In this document: positions 34,231 to 42,927 of the stretch, in pieces
Layout of the letters: the number at the start of each line of letters is the position of its first letter
How positions within the stretch are numbered: position 1 is the first letter of the stretch
Assembly: GCA_031553535.1 (NCBI GenBank)
Contig: JAVBLM010000049.1
Location: 27,347-91,346 of the forward strand
Length of the DNA: 64,000 nucleotides
From: JAIROC01 sp031553535
GTDB taxonomy: Bacteria > Bacteroidota > Bacteroidia > Bacteroidales > WCHB1-69
Reading direction: 5' to 3'
Translations under genes and position numbers: made by a program
The notes under the pieces: model-generated
What the model was told of the DNA's origin: nothing
Seen by the model: the letters and a program-made list of their open reading frames with translations, nothing else
The model's database searches: none

Positions 34231-35200
34231 TTAATAATCGTATAATCTGATTGACATCAATTTCATTCATACACTTAAAGTGCTGCTTGGGACATTGTTC
34301 AAACCCTAATTTGGAACAGGGACGGCATCGTAAATTTGTGTTTTCAATAATATGGTAATAATTCGGATGCAGGGGCATGTACGGATACATCCCAAAAGAC
34401 GGAACGGTGTTTCCCCAAACGCTTACAATCGGTTTATTGAGTGCTGCCGCGATATGCATTAATCCGGTATCTCCCGTTAATATTATTTTTGATACATTAA
34501 TACACGCAGCAGATTCTCTCAGCGTAAGTTTACCACACAAATTGATAATATCTTTCTTTACTTTTAAACAAATCTCATTTGCCGGTTCAATCTCATTTGC
34601 TCCACCCAACAAAACGATAGTATGATCGATTCTTTTGCCTATTTCTATCAGCTTTGAAACCGGAAGTTGTTTAGTTTTATGTTGGCTCCCCATTGCAATG
34701 GCAATAAAAGGCCGTGGAATGTTATATGTATTGATTTTATTGTAATCTTCGTCTTTAATGAAGAAATCCAATCCCTGGCAATCGTTTTTTATCCCGGTAG
34801 GTAATCTTTTTGTCGCAGCAAAATATCTATCCACCACATGTATATCCGGTAGTAGGTTTATTTTAAAGTTAACCAATATCCATTTGAGGATGTTTAATTT
34901 AGGAAATGTTGCATAGGGAGCGTTTAATCTTTTACCCAGTTTATTGGATCTGAAACTATTCTGCAGGTCGATAATATAATCAAATTGTTCACTTATCAGG
35001 TGTTCCAATAAATGAGTGTCGCTTTTGGAATAGGAATGTATCTTTCGAAGGTAAGGATTTGTTTCCAGTATGTTTTTATATTCAGGCTTGCATAGGTAGT
35101 GTAATTCGGACTCAGGAATTTGTTGAACAATACATCGTATGATTGGTGTAGTTAATACAATATCTCCAATGCTGCTAAAGCGGATAATGAGGATTTTCAT
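34223..35200 (-). CDS. Glycosyltransferase family 9 (heptosyltransferase-like)
   Basis: GT9 enzymes add ADP-heptose or similar sugars to the lipopolysaccharide core. The N-terminus ILIIRFSSIGDIVLTTPII is typical, as are FDYIIDLQNSFRSNKL, AIAMGSQHKTKQLP, IVLLGGANE and TGDTGLMHIAAALNKPIVS with VWG. A Cys-rich tail (CRPCSKLGFEQCPKQHFKC) is common in the Bacteroidota members. It has 325 residues. It shares an operon with queA and follows an outer-membrane protein gene by 11 bases. The sugar donor is not determined here. Confidence 0.9.
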   Translation of the reverse strand: MKILIIRFSSIGDIVLTTPIIRCIVQQIPESELHYLCKPEYKNILETNPYLRKIHSYSKSDTHLLEHLISEQFDYIIDLQNSFRSNKLGKRLNAPYATFPKLNILKWILVNFKINLLPDIHVVDRYFAATKRLPTGIKNDCQGLDFFIKDEDYNKINTYNIPRPFIAIAMGSQHKTKQLPVSKLIEIGKRIDHTIVLLGGANEIEPANEICLKVKKDIINLCGKLTLRESAACINVSKIILTGDTGLMHIAAALNKPIVSVWGNTVPSFGMYPYMPLHPNYYHIIENTNLRCRPCSKLGFEQCPKQHFKCMNEIDVNQIIRLLNE

Positions 35201-35211
35201 TGCAGAATAGC

Positions 35212-35946
35212 TTAATAATAATAAGGCTTTTCTATTTCTTTTTTCTTTTTCACTTGTTCTGTCCTCTTTTCATTCAGCATATATACTAAATAGAATGTCA
35301 AACTATTATTGTATTGTTTTCTTGTTTCTGCGGGAGTATAGATTGTTCTGGGATAAGAACGGGTACGAAGTGGTACCATGGAGTATTCAAACCGGAATCC
35401 GAATTTTAATTGTTGCCATATGCGGATACGTATATCCGCCATAACCGTAAAATCGTTTGGACTGAGTTGTTTGACCGTATCGTATGTTTGTTGTACATCA
35501 TACTCCTGTTCTTTAGACGAGAACATTCTGTTATAGGCAAATCCAATTCCAAAACTCCATCTTTCCCTGTCCGTATAATGTAAAAGAATAGGAATAGAAA
35601 CATAATTTAATCGTAATAAATATTCAAATTTGCCTTTTGATAAGTTTGAAACAGTATCTTGGGCACTGTAATAATAGTTTTTCTTTCGGGCGCCCTTTTG
35701 ATTGAGTAGGATTTCCATGCTGAAAGACCAGGGTTTATATTCCTGTCCCTTTTTAAAACTGAAAGGAAACATGACCCCTATACCGGCATGAGCACCAACC
35801 TGTCTGTATCCAACCTGTTGGTCGCCATCTACTTGCGAAAGATTGACCCCTCCGATAATTTGTCCCTTAAAAACTTGGGCATCGGCCAAAATCAGGGTCA
35901 TAAAGAATAGACAAAAAAAGAGTAACGATTTTTTAAGAAGGAGCAT
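35212..35946 (-). CDS. Outer-membrane beta-barrel protein (OMP_b-brl_2/PorT-like)
   Basis: A signal peptide (MLLLKKSLLFFCLFFMTLIL, cut after ADA) is followed by an eight-strand-type barrel: GQIIGGVNLSQVDGD, VGAHAGIGVMFPFSF, SMEILLNQKGARKK, LNYVSIPILLHY, SFGIGFAYNRMFS, FTVMADIRIRIWQ and LTFYLVYML. This is the PF13568-type barrel that includes the T9SS protein PorT, but I see no feature that makes it PorT itself. I chose ATG 35946 because the signal peptide begins there; the upstream in-frame ATG at 36075 would put 43 odd residues before it. The gene starts 20 bases after a -7 element. Confidence 0.82.
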   Translation of the reverse strand: MLLLKKSLLFFCLFFMTLILADAQVFKGQIIGGVNLSQVDGDQQVGYRQVGAHAGIGVMFPFSFKKGQEYKPWSFSMEILLNQKGARKKNYYYSAQDTVSNLSKGKFEYLLRLNYVSIPILLHYTDRERWSFGIGFAYNRMFSSKEQEYDVQQTYDTVKQLSPNDFTVMADIRIRIWQQLKFGFRFEYSMVPLRTRSYPRTIYTPAETRKQYNNSLTFYLVYMLNEKRTEQVKKKKEIEKPYYY

Positions 35947-35965
35947 ACGATTGGTATTTACATTA

Positions 35966-35973
35966 CAAAGATA
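35966..35973 (-). promoter_or_regulatory. Putative -7 promoter element of the barrel-GT9-queA operon
   Basis: On the minus strand this reads TATCTTTG, matching TAnnTTTG, 19 bases before the chosen start. Confidence 0.6.
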
Positions 35974-36128
35974 TAATTTTTTTATTCTAACGGGATAAAA
36001 AAGCGAAAAGTATTTGTCCGGCAGGATTAACGTTAGAAAGTGAAATTTCGTTGGGGAACTTTTTGTTATTTTCAAAAAAACTTCAATTATTTCTTGACCT
36101 AAATTTCATTGTCAGGGATTTTTTGTGT

Positions 36129-36136
36129 TATTTTTG
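36129..36136 (+). promoter_or_regulatory. Putative -7 promoter element of purC
   Basis: TATTTTTG matches TAnnTTTG, with a TTG at 36109-36111 upstream. It lies 53 bases before the chosen purC ATG. Confidence 0.5.
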
Positions 36137-36189
36137 CAGCTAAAATATTCAATAATCATAATATTATCATAAATCAAAGATTTTATACT

Positions 36190-36924
36190 ATGTACGATAT
36201 CAAAAATTTCGAGAAAATATATACTGGAAAAACGAAAGATGTTTATCGGTTGACAAATGGAAGCCTTCTCCTTCAGTTCACAAATAAAACCACGATGAAT
36301 GATAATGGAGAAGAAGATCCGGGTGGAAATAAAATAGGAAAAGAAGTTGCCGGAAGCGCCCGCGCGTGTATTTTGATGACGCAACACTTCTTCAAGCTGT
36401 TTGAAGATGCGGGTATTCCCACTCATCTTATTGCCGTTGATGTTGACAATCTGCAAATGGAAGTAAAACCGGTGGTTACGATTGGGAAGGAACTCTTTGT
36501 AAATGAAACCGGTGGAATTGAATGGATATGGAGAAACAGATTTACCGGCAGCTTTCGCAAGATTTTCGGACGATATAACAAAAACCTGAAAGACGGGGAT
36601 GTATTTCCATTCCCGGTCGTGCATGCTACTGTAAAAGACGATGAAGCAGGTGATCCTTATATTGAAAAAGATTTTTTAGATGCATTAGGTATTTTACCCG
36701 GTAATGATTATGAAGTTCTAAAAGAATACACCAAGAAGATAGGAAAGATATTATACGAAGAGTTTCAAAAGCTTGGATGTGATATCTGGGACTTTAAAGT
36801 TGAGTTTGGACGCGATAAAAACGGAACTTTGATTTTGATTGACGAGATTGGGCCCGGCAGTGCCCGCGTTTACAAAGGCGGAAAGAAAATGGAAAAAATC
36901 GAAATAGGGGAGTTGTTCGGATAA
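36190..36924 (+). CDS. purC: Phosphoribosylaminoimidazole-succinocarboxamide (SAICAR) synthase
   Basis: PurC joins CAIR and aspartate with ATP in de novo purine synthesis. Motifs: KIYTGKTKDVYRLTNG at the start, then IPTHLIAVDVDNLQMEVKPV, and the substrate-loop region DFKVEFGRDKNGTLILIDEI with GPGSAR. ATG 36190 (244 residues) is chosen because the family starts near the IYTGKTK motif; an upstream in-frame ATG at 36109 would precede the -7 element. It is a single gene on the plus strand. Confidence 0.93.
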   Translation: MYDIKNFEKIYTGKTKDVYRLTNGSLLLQFTNKTTMNDNGEEDPGGNKIGKEVAGSARACILMTQHFFKLFEDAGIPTHLIAVDVDNLQMEVKPVVTIGKELFVNETGGIEWIWRNRFTGSFRKIFGRYNKNLKDGDVFPFPVVHATVKDDEAGDPYIEKDFLDALGILPGNDYEVLKEYTKKIGKILYEEFQKLGCDIWDFKVEFGRDKNGTLILIDEIGPGSARVYKGGKKMEKIEIGELFG

Positions 36925-36968
36925 ATTACAAGTTAATGGAGAGAAGTAAAAAGTGTGCGGGCGAAATA

Positions 36969-37052
36969 GCGTCATCGGACTTGACCCGCACCCGAACGCA
37001 AAGAATGTGAGGGGCATCGAAACATAGTGAAATAATCTCTCATTGACAGAAC
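36969..37052. repeat. Dispersed intergenic repeat, copy D
   Basis: GCGTCATCGGACTTGACCCG, GGGGCATCGAAACATAGTGA and a closing CATTGACAGA repeat words of copies B, C and E. It fills the gap between the convergent purC and helicase genes. Confidence 0.6.
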
Positions 37053-37082
37053 CTCGCAGGTTTTTTCTTTAATCTTGAATTC

Positions 37083-39581
37083 TCAATTTTCTTCACTTTC
37101 TTTTGATGCAATAACCATTCTTATTTCGCCATAACTTATTTCACCTTTGAATGAGGCATATACTCCGCTTAATGAAGATGATGTTTTCAAAGCAGCTTTT
37201 ATTTTATTTTCTTTCTCTTCACTGATAAAATTCCGCAAGGGAATATCTTTTGTTTTTATATAATGAGTCAAATGCCCTTCGATGGTTGTGGGGGTGAAAT
37301 TTCGGCTTTTTGCAATTTCATCTATTGACAGTCCTTGCTTATACAAGTCAAAACTGACTTTTTTTGTATCCGGTTTCTTTTCTTTCGGCTGTTTTTCTTT
37401 TTTCTCTCTGGGTTTGCGTTCCCGTTTTGATTGCTTTTCGTGTATGAGCGATTCCAAATCGTTTTCGTGACAATATTCCAGGATAATATCCAAAAACTGT
37501 TGTCCGTATTTGGCGACTGTAGCTTGTCCAAAACCGGTGATCTTTAACATGTCATATAAGGTTAAAGGAAGATAAGTCGCCAATTCTGTCAACCCTTTAG
37601 TGCTGGAAACCATATATAGGGGAATGTTGGAAGCATCGCATATTTTTCTGCGCAAATCGGCCAACCGGCGATACAAAACCGGATAACGTGCCTCCGTTTT
37701 GCCGGATTGATTGCTCCCTGCATACGAATTAATTGAAAAGAACGGCACAACCAGGTTGTTTCTGGCATTATAATATTGTTCTACCGAGAAACTTCCTTTT
37801 ATATTCTGGAAAATATGTTGTTTTTCTTCGACAGAAGCAAAAATCGTTTGCAAGTCATCATTATATTCCATTGCATTACCCTTGCTGTCGGTTACTGCCG
37901 GGGATTTTTTTAATTTGTCGGAAACGATTTTCAATTGCTGGGAAAAATAATCCACTGCCGAAGAAATACGCTCTTGCAGTTGCCGTTCGTATGAAGAATC
38001 CATGGCAATTATCCGTTGCAATTGATTCTGAAATTTAATAGCAACATCCTCAATCGTTGAAATCTCTACTTGTATACTTGATAAAAACGGAATGGTTTCT
38101 TCATTAAAAGAGGAACCTTTTTCTTTTACAAAGTCTGTCAACCGATTGCATTGTCCGGTAATGGATTTGAAATCGAAAAGAGAAAGCAGTATTTTTCCTT
38201 CAAACTCTTTTTTCGATATGTCTAATTGATTATTTAATATGTCTTTGGGAGCTTTCTGCTTTCCATGTTCGATTATATTTTGGTCGGTCTCTAAACTTTG
38301 GCGGTTTATTTGGCTTCGCAGAACCATTCCGTCCAACGAACGGCAACGGCTCAACGCCACATACACTTGTCCGGGAGCAAATGCTTTTCCCGCATCAATT
38401 ATCACTTTGTCAAACGTTAATCCCTGGCTTTTGTGAATCGTAATTGCCCATGCCAAACGCAAGGGATATTGTTGAAAAGTTCCCAAAACAGCTTCTTCAA
38501 TTTGTTTGGTGTTAGGGTTTGATGAATAGGAAACATTTTCCCACATCTCCTGTTCAACGGAAATAATTTCTTCTTCTCCTGTACATTTTATCCAAATCTC
38601 ATCCTCTTCAAAAGCAACAATTTCGCCGATTTTTCCATTGAAATATCTTCTTGGTGTCTCTTTGTCATTTTTGAGGAACATAACTTTTGCCCCTATTTTA
38701 AATTCCATGATCTTTTCGGTCGGATAACTTTTTTCAGGGTAATCACCTTTGACTGTCGCTTCAAAACTTCTTTTTTTACCTTTGAGTTTATCCAGTTCAT
38801 TGTTGTTGATGTTGTCGGCGATGTAATTATGCGTAGTTAAAGTTATATAGGAACCATCTTCCGATGGTTTGAAATCCGGTTTGTACAGACTTTGCAGCAA
38901 ATTGTAACTTTTTTCGGAAATGATATTATTCCTTACTTCGTTCAACAATTCAATAAATTTCATATCGCTTTGACGGAATATCTTGTCAAATTCGATATAC
39001 AGAGGTGTTTGTTGTTTGATAGCATGACTGTCGAAAAAGTAAATGCTTTTATAATACGGTGAAAGTATTTCCCATTCATCTTCTTTATATACAGGAGAGA
39101 GCTGATACATGTCACCGATAAAAATAAGTTGAACGCCACCAAAAGGCTCGTTTCTTTTATATCTGTAATGCCGGAGAATGGTATCAATTTCATCCAGTAC
39201 ATCTGCCCGAACCATACTTATTTCATCGATAACAAGTAATTCCAATTCATGCAACAGTCTGCGGCGGGTGCTATTCATTTTTAGCTTGGAGAGCAATTCT
39301 CTTTTGTTTTCTTCGGTTGGGATAAAAGGCGAAAACGGTAGTTGGAAAAAGGAATGGATTGTTACGCCGCCTGCGTTAATAGCAGCTACGCCGGTTGGAG
39401 CCACAATAGCCATTTTTTTCTTTGTCTGCTCTTTCAGTTTCTTCAGAAAAGTGGTTTTCCCCGTTCCTGCCTTTCCTGTCAAAAAAAGCGAACGATTGGT
39501 GAACATTGCAAAATTATATGCGATGTTATAATATTGGCTTGTTTCTTGAATATGCGTTCCCTGTTGATTCGACTTTTCCAT
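37083..39581 (-). CDS. PIF1/RecD2-like helicase with HRDC and helix-turn-helix tail
   Basis: A superfamily 1B DNA helicase, 832 residues. Walker A LTGKAGTGKTTFLKKL (about 34-49), VAPTGVAAINAGGVTIHSFF, Walker B LLVIDEISMVRADVLDEID, GDMYQLSPV, and motif VI-type WAITIHKSQGLTFDKV with YVALSRCRSLDGMVL. A long linker leads to an HRDC domain at about 640-715 (LADLRRKICDASNIPLYMV, LKITGFGQATVAKYG). After a lysine-rich stretch an HTH domain follows (SIDEIAKSRNFTPTTIEGHL). This layout is a Bacteroidota norm. It probably works in replication or recombination repair. It is transcribed alone from a -7 element 65 bases upstream. Confidence 0.9.
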   Translation of the reverse strand: MEKSNQQGTHIQETSQYYNIAYNFAMFTNRSLFLTGKAGTGKTTFLKKLKEQTKKKMAIVAPTGVAAINAGGVTIHSFFQLPFSPFIPTEENKRELLSKLKMNSTRRRLLHELELLVIDEISMVRADVLDEIDTILRHYRYKRNEPFGGVQLIFIGDMYQLSPVYKEDEWEILSPYYKSIYFFDSHAIKQQTPLYIEFDKIFRQSDMKFIELLNEVRNNIISEKSYNLLQSLYKPDFKPSEDGSYITLTTHNYIADNINNNELDKLKGKKRSFEATVKGDYPEKSYPTEKIMEFKIGAKVMFLKNDKETPRRYFNGKIGEIVAFEEDEIWIKCTGEEEIISVEQEMWENVSYSSNPNTKQIEEAVLGTFQQYPLRLAWAITIHKSQGLTFDKVIIDAGKAFAPGQVYVALSRCRSLDGMVLRSQINRQSLETDQNIIEHGKQKAPKDILNNQLDISKKEFEGKILLSLFDFKSITGQCNRLTDFVKEKGSSFNEETIPFLSSIQVEISTIEDVAIKFQNQLQRIIAMDSSYERQLQERISSAVDYFSQQLKIVSDKLKKSPAVTDSKGNAMEYNDDLQTIFASVEEKQHIFQNIKGSFSVEQYYNARNNLVVPFFSINSYAGSNQSGKTEARYPVLYRRLADLRRKICDASNIPLYMVSSTKGLTELATYLPLTLYDMLKITGFGQATVAKYGQQFLDIILEYCHENDLESLIHEKQSKRERKPREKKEKQPKEKKPDTKKVSFDLYKQGLSIDEIAKSRNFTPTTIEGHLTHYIKTKDIPLRNFISEEKENKIKAALKTSSSLSGVYASFKGEISYGEIRMVIASKESEEN

Positions 39582-39645
39582 AGTTATAGATGCTGGTTAT
39601 ATTTTTTTAGAACCTGACCGATTCTTAGAAATCTCATTAGTTTTA

Positions 39646-39653
39646 CAAAAATA
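39646..39653 (-). promoter_or_regulatory. Putative -7 promoter element of the helicase gene
   Basis: On the minus strand this reads TATTTTTG, matching TAnnTTTG. Confidence 0.45.
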
Positions 39654-39973
39654 ATAAAAAGGGATTAATTATTTTCTTAGTGGCTATTATTATTTTATAG
39701 AAGGTTATAGCGTCTTGAGTCATTGTTTGTATCTGAATTTCTTCTTTTTTTCTTCCATTTCCTTCTACTTTTTAGCAGATTAGATATTGAATGAAAATGT
39801 AACATGAATTCTGATAAGCTATAAATAATTCTATCTTACTTTGATATTCATTTATTTAGATATGTTTTTCTCATTCGTAGATGATTATTGAAAAAAGAGC
39901 GGAAGAAAGAGTTTTGTATTGAAAAAATGACGAAATTTGCAGACTTATAAATTTTTAAATTAAAAAATAAATT
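39654..39973. other. Intergenic between the helicase and rpsP; likely rpsP promoter
   Basis: No gene is seen. Near the end, TTTTG (39911-39915) and GAAATTTG (39932-39939) resemble a -33/-7 pair with a weak first base. The following GCAGACTTATAAATT also occurs, nearly unchanged, before recJ. Confidence 0.5.
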
Positions 39974-40639
39974 ATGCCAGTAAAAATTAGATTACAAAGA
40001 CGTGGAAAGAAAGGGCAACCATTCTATCACGTAGTAATAGCGGATGGTCGTGCACCCCGAGATGGACGGTATATTGAGAAAATTGGCACATACAACCCGC
40101 TAACACATCCAGCTACAATCGTGCTTAACTTTGACAGAGCTTATCATTGGATTGCTTGTGGAGCTCAACCTTCAGATACAGCGCGTATGATATTGAAACG
40201 GGAAGGTATTTATATGAAAAAACACCTTATGGGTGGTGTTCAGAAAGGTGCTTTTACGGAAGATCAGGCAGAAGCAAAGTTAGCTGCATGGAAAGAGGAT
40301 AAAACTCGCAAGCTGAGTGATATGAAATTGGAAGTTATCAACTCGAAAAAGTCGGTAATGAAAAAGCGTATTGAAGCTGAGACAAAAGTAAAAGAAGCAA
40401 AAGAGGCTGTGGTAAATGAAAAACGCCAGGCAATTTTAGCAGCAGAAGCAACTAAAAGAGCGGAAGCACAAGCAGCAGTGGCAGCAGCCGAAGCAAAAAT
40501 AGAAGCAGAAGAACAAACTTCGGAAGTTCCGGAAATTTCGGAACCTGCAGAAGAACCGGTAGCGGAAACAACACCGGAAATAACATCTGAAAATACTGAA
40601 CAAGCCCCTGAAGCAGAAGAAACTCCTTCTGCGGAATAA
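39974..40639 (+). CDS. rpsP: Ribosomal protein bS16 with a long acidic Ala/Glu tail
   Basis: bS16 binds 16S rRNA early in 30S assembly. The core is residues 1-85: MPVKIRLQRRGKKGQPFYHV, then ADGRAPRDGRYIEKIGTYNP and QPSDTARMILKREGIY. The rest, about 135 residues, is a charged helical stretch (EAKLAAWKEDKTRKLSDMK) that ends in a low-complexity Ala/Glu/Pro tail. Long bS16 tails are common in Bacteroidota; function unknown. rimM follows after 9 bases, the conserved pairing. Confidence 0.95.
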   Translation: MPVKIRLQRRGKKGQPFYHVVIADGRAPRDGRYIEKIGTYNPLTHPATIVLNFDRAYHWIACGAQPSDTARMILKREGIYMKKHLMGGVQKGAFTEDQAEAKLAAWKEDKTRKLSDMKLEVINSKKSVMKKRIEAETKVKEAKEAVVNEKRQAILAAEATKRAEAQAAVAAAEAKIEAEEQTSEVPEISEPAEEPVAETTPEITSENTEQAPEAEETPSAE

Positions 40640-40648
40640 TTTCAAACC

Positions 40649-41176
40649 ATGTTTGAAGATTATTTCTATTTAGGTAAAATAACAAAAAAGTTTGGTCTCA
40701 GAGGAGAACTCGTGGTTTATCTGGATACGGATGAACCGGAGAAATATCACACAATGGAATCGGTTTTCTTTGATATGGAAGGAGAGCCGGTTCCTTTTTT
40801 TATAGAAGAAATCAAAATAAAAAGCAGAAATCAATTAATTGTCCTTTTTCAGGATATTGATGATGCTTCGTCGTCACATTATATAGATACGGATTTATAT
40901 TTGCCGATGTCGATGTTGCCCAAGCTTACCGGAAATAAATTTTATTATCACGAAATAAAAGGTTTTACGGTTATTGATAAAAACAAGGGAAATTTAGGAA
41001 TATGCAATGATGTGTTAGACTATACCCATCAGGCTATTATGCAGGTTTTGGGTGATAAGGGGGAAGTACTTATCCCACTTGTTGATAAGTTCATAAAAAA
41101 TGTGGATAGGGACAACAGGATTATTGAAATAGAAGCTCCCCCCGAGTTGATAGAATTATACATCGGATCGTCTTGA
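40649..41176 (+). CDS. rimM: 16S rRNA processing protein RimM
   Basis: RimM helps mature the 30S head near bS19. The N-terminal beta-barrel has LGKITKKFGLRGELVVYLDT (the family GxxxxxxGxxGE theme), and the C-terminal PRC-barrel has LTGNKFYYHEIKGFTV and LIPLVDKFIKNVDRDNRII. It has 175 residues, a normal size. It is directly downstream of rpsP; trmD, the usual third gene, is not here. Confidence 0.93.
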   Translation: MFEDYFYLGKITKKFGLRGELVVYLDTDEPEKYHTMESVFFDMEGEPVPFFIEEIKIKSRNQLIVLFQDIDDASSSHYIDTDLYLPMSMLPKLTGNKFYYHEIKGFTVIDKNKGNLGICNDVLDYTHQAIMQVLGDKGEVLIPLVDKFIKNVDRDNRIIEIEAPPELIELYIGSS

Positions 41177-41204
41177 CATAGGTTTTCATCCTGGAAAGTA
41201 ATTG

Positions 41205-41345
41205 AAAATTTAAGATTCAAGATTCTGCGAAAATTCTGCGAGCTTTGCGGAAAAACAAAAATGCAACAAGCGGAAAGGGTAAAACCGATAAAGCAGATAA
41301 AAAATTAACTATTTATCATTAATCATTCACCATTATTTGTAACTT
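41205..41345. repeat. Linker of short imperfect repeats (type also at 22270)
   Basis: ATTTAAGATTCAAGATTCTG, GCAACAAGC, TAAAACCGATAAAGCAGATAAA and TTATCATTAATCATTCACC (quoted as separate words) recur in the order seen at 22270-22372. Downstream, TAACTTCCTGTAACTTCGTT resembles 8891-8915. No coding sense is apparent. Confidence 0.5.
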
Positions 41346-41410
41346 CCTGTAACTTCGTTTAACTTGTGTTACTTCCAATCCCAAATTAGTTTAATAATGC
41401 TATTGAAATT

Positions 41411-42298
41411 ATGCCTGCAAATGATTTGAATTTTATCGAAGCAAAAACAATATTATCCAAGTTGAGGCAAACTGATAATTTCTTTGGACTAACTTATAAT
41501 ATGAATTTGTATAGAGGTTGCCAACACGGTTGCATCTATTGCGATACGCGAAGCGATTGTTATGGAATAGGGGATATTTCGAAAATTTCCGTTAAACAAA
41601 ATGCTTTGAAATTGCTTGAAAAAGAACTTGCTTCCAAACAAAAGAAAAAAGGAACCATTGGGACAGGCTCTATGAATGATCCTTATATGCCCATTGAAAA
41701 AGACCTTAATTTAACGAGAAATGCACTTCAACTAATTGCCGGTAAAAAATTCCCGGTACATATCATTACCAAAAGCGATTTGGTTGTTCGTGATATGGAT
41801 ATTTTACAAGATATCACAAAAACATATGCGGCTGTTAGTTTTACGATAACTACGTTTGATGATGAACTGGCTCGTAAAATTGAGCCAAATGCATCTTCGT
41901 CTTCTTCTCGATTCAAGGCTTTGGAATCTCTTGCCGGAAAAGGCATCTATACAGGTATTACACTAATGCCTTTATTGCCTTTTATCAATGATACAAAGGA
42001 AAATATAGAGAATATCCTGAAAATGGGCAAGGATATGGGAGCCTCTTATGTTATCCCCGTGTTCGGGTTGACAATGAGAGATAATTCCAGGGACTATTTA
42101 TATAAATCGCTTGATATTAATTTCCCCGGTATAAAAGAAAAATATCAAAACTGTTTTGGTAATAAATATATTTGCAATAGTTTGAACTATGATGATTTAT
42201 CTTCTACATATCAGAAGCTTTCAAATAAGTTGGAATTGCCTTATTCTATGAAATTCTATTCAGCGAAAGAAGAAAGTAAACAATTATCTTTGTTTTAA
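41411..42298 (+). CDS. SPL-family radical SAM protein
   Basis: The 4Fe-4S motif is Cys37-x3-Cys41-x2-Cys44 in RGCQHGCIYCDTRSDC. Family words of the spore-photoproduct-lyase-like group follow: IGTGSMNDPYMPIEK, HIITKSDLVVRDMDIL, and YTGITLMPLLPFINDT. It has 295 residues. True photoproduct lyases belong to spore formers, so DNA repair is only one option; the substrate is unknown. It stands alone, convergent with the peptidase gene. It is unrelated in detail to the SPASM maturase 600 bases away. Confidence 0.85.
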   Translation: MPANDLNFIEAKTILSKLRQTDNFFGLTYNMNLYRGCQHGCIYCDTRSDCYGIGDISKISVKQNALKLLEKELASKQKKKGTIGTGSMNDPYMPIEKDLNLTRNALQLIAGKKFPVHIITKSDLVVRDMDILQDITKTYAAVSFTITTFDDELARKIEPNASSSSSRFKALESLAGKGIYTGITLMPLLPFINDTKENIENILKMGKDMGASYVIPVFGLTMRDNSRDYLYKSLDINFPGIKEKYQNCFGNKYICNSLNYDDLSSTYQKLSNKLELPYSMKFYSAKEESKQLSLF

Positions 42299-42373
42299 TT
42301 TTAGTTCGGTTTTATTTATCATTTCATCAATACTTTTTATGTATTAATGCCAAAAGAAAATTTTTCACCTATC

Positions 42374-42865
42374 CTATTTTTCATTTTCTTGCTCGTAGAA
42401 CGTAGGTGTAGGTTCTAAAAGCAACGCAATTCCTTTTACTTCTCCGATACAGAGCCAGTTATTGCAAAATTCCTCTACGGTATAAGTTATTAATCCACTG
42501 CTTGGGTCGGCGACAAGCACCTCATTCCCTGTTTTCTCTAAAGTAGAGGTGTCTCCCATCTTTTGGAGTGGCTGAGGAAGGTGATAAACCACAATGAAAT
42601 GTTTCTGTTTCCAATGTACGATACAAGGCAAAGGGGCATCTTCTACCAATTTTTCAAAGCCAATACGTACCCCTATTGTTTTAAAGCCCAATCTCTCTGC
42701 TGCATCGCTTATGCCTAACATACGTACTCCTGCATGGGTAGCATAACACATCTCCCGCAGTTTTTGTATCGTATAGGTTTTACCGTAATGCTTGGCTATC
42801 ATTGCCAAACAAACGACACCACAGTCCATTTGGCCGAATTGCGGGATAAAAGGGAATTTAGACAT
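42374..42865 (-). CDS. Stand-alone C39 double-glycine leader peptidase
   Basis: C39 peptidases cut leader peptides after Gly-Gly, normally as the N-terminal domain of an exporting ABC transporter. The catalytic set is complete: Gln12 and Cys15 in GQMDCGVVCLAMIAKHYG, His89 in KHFIVVYH, Asp120 in VADPSSG. The protein ends at residue 163 just after IALLLEPTPTFYEQE, which is where the membrane domain of C39-ABC transporters would begin. No transporter sequence follows, so this is either a genuinely free peptidase or a truncated transporter. It is the last gene of the peptide locus, 62 bases after the maturase, and the precursor-like protein at 45435 has a matching Gly-Gly leader. Confidence 0.88.
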   Translation of the reverse strand: MSKFPFIPQFGQMDCGVVCLAMIAKHYGKTYTIQKLREMCYATHAGVRMLGISDAAERLGFKTIGVRIGFEKLVEDAPLPCIVHWKQKHFIVVYHLPQPLQKMGDTSTLEKTGNEVLVADPSSGLITYTVEEFCNNWLCIGEVKGIALLLEPTPTFYEQENEK

Positions 42866-42927
42866 AAAAAAATTATTTACTATTTAAAAGGAATTTGGAA
42901 TTTTTCTAATTAATAAATATGTCTTTT

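Noticed and set aside
36112..36624. A 170-codon minus-strand frame opposite purC
   Set aside because: It is a shadow of purC, which has clear family motifs; the opposite frame has none.
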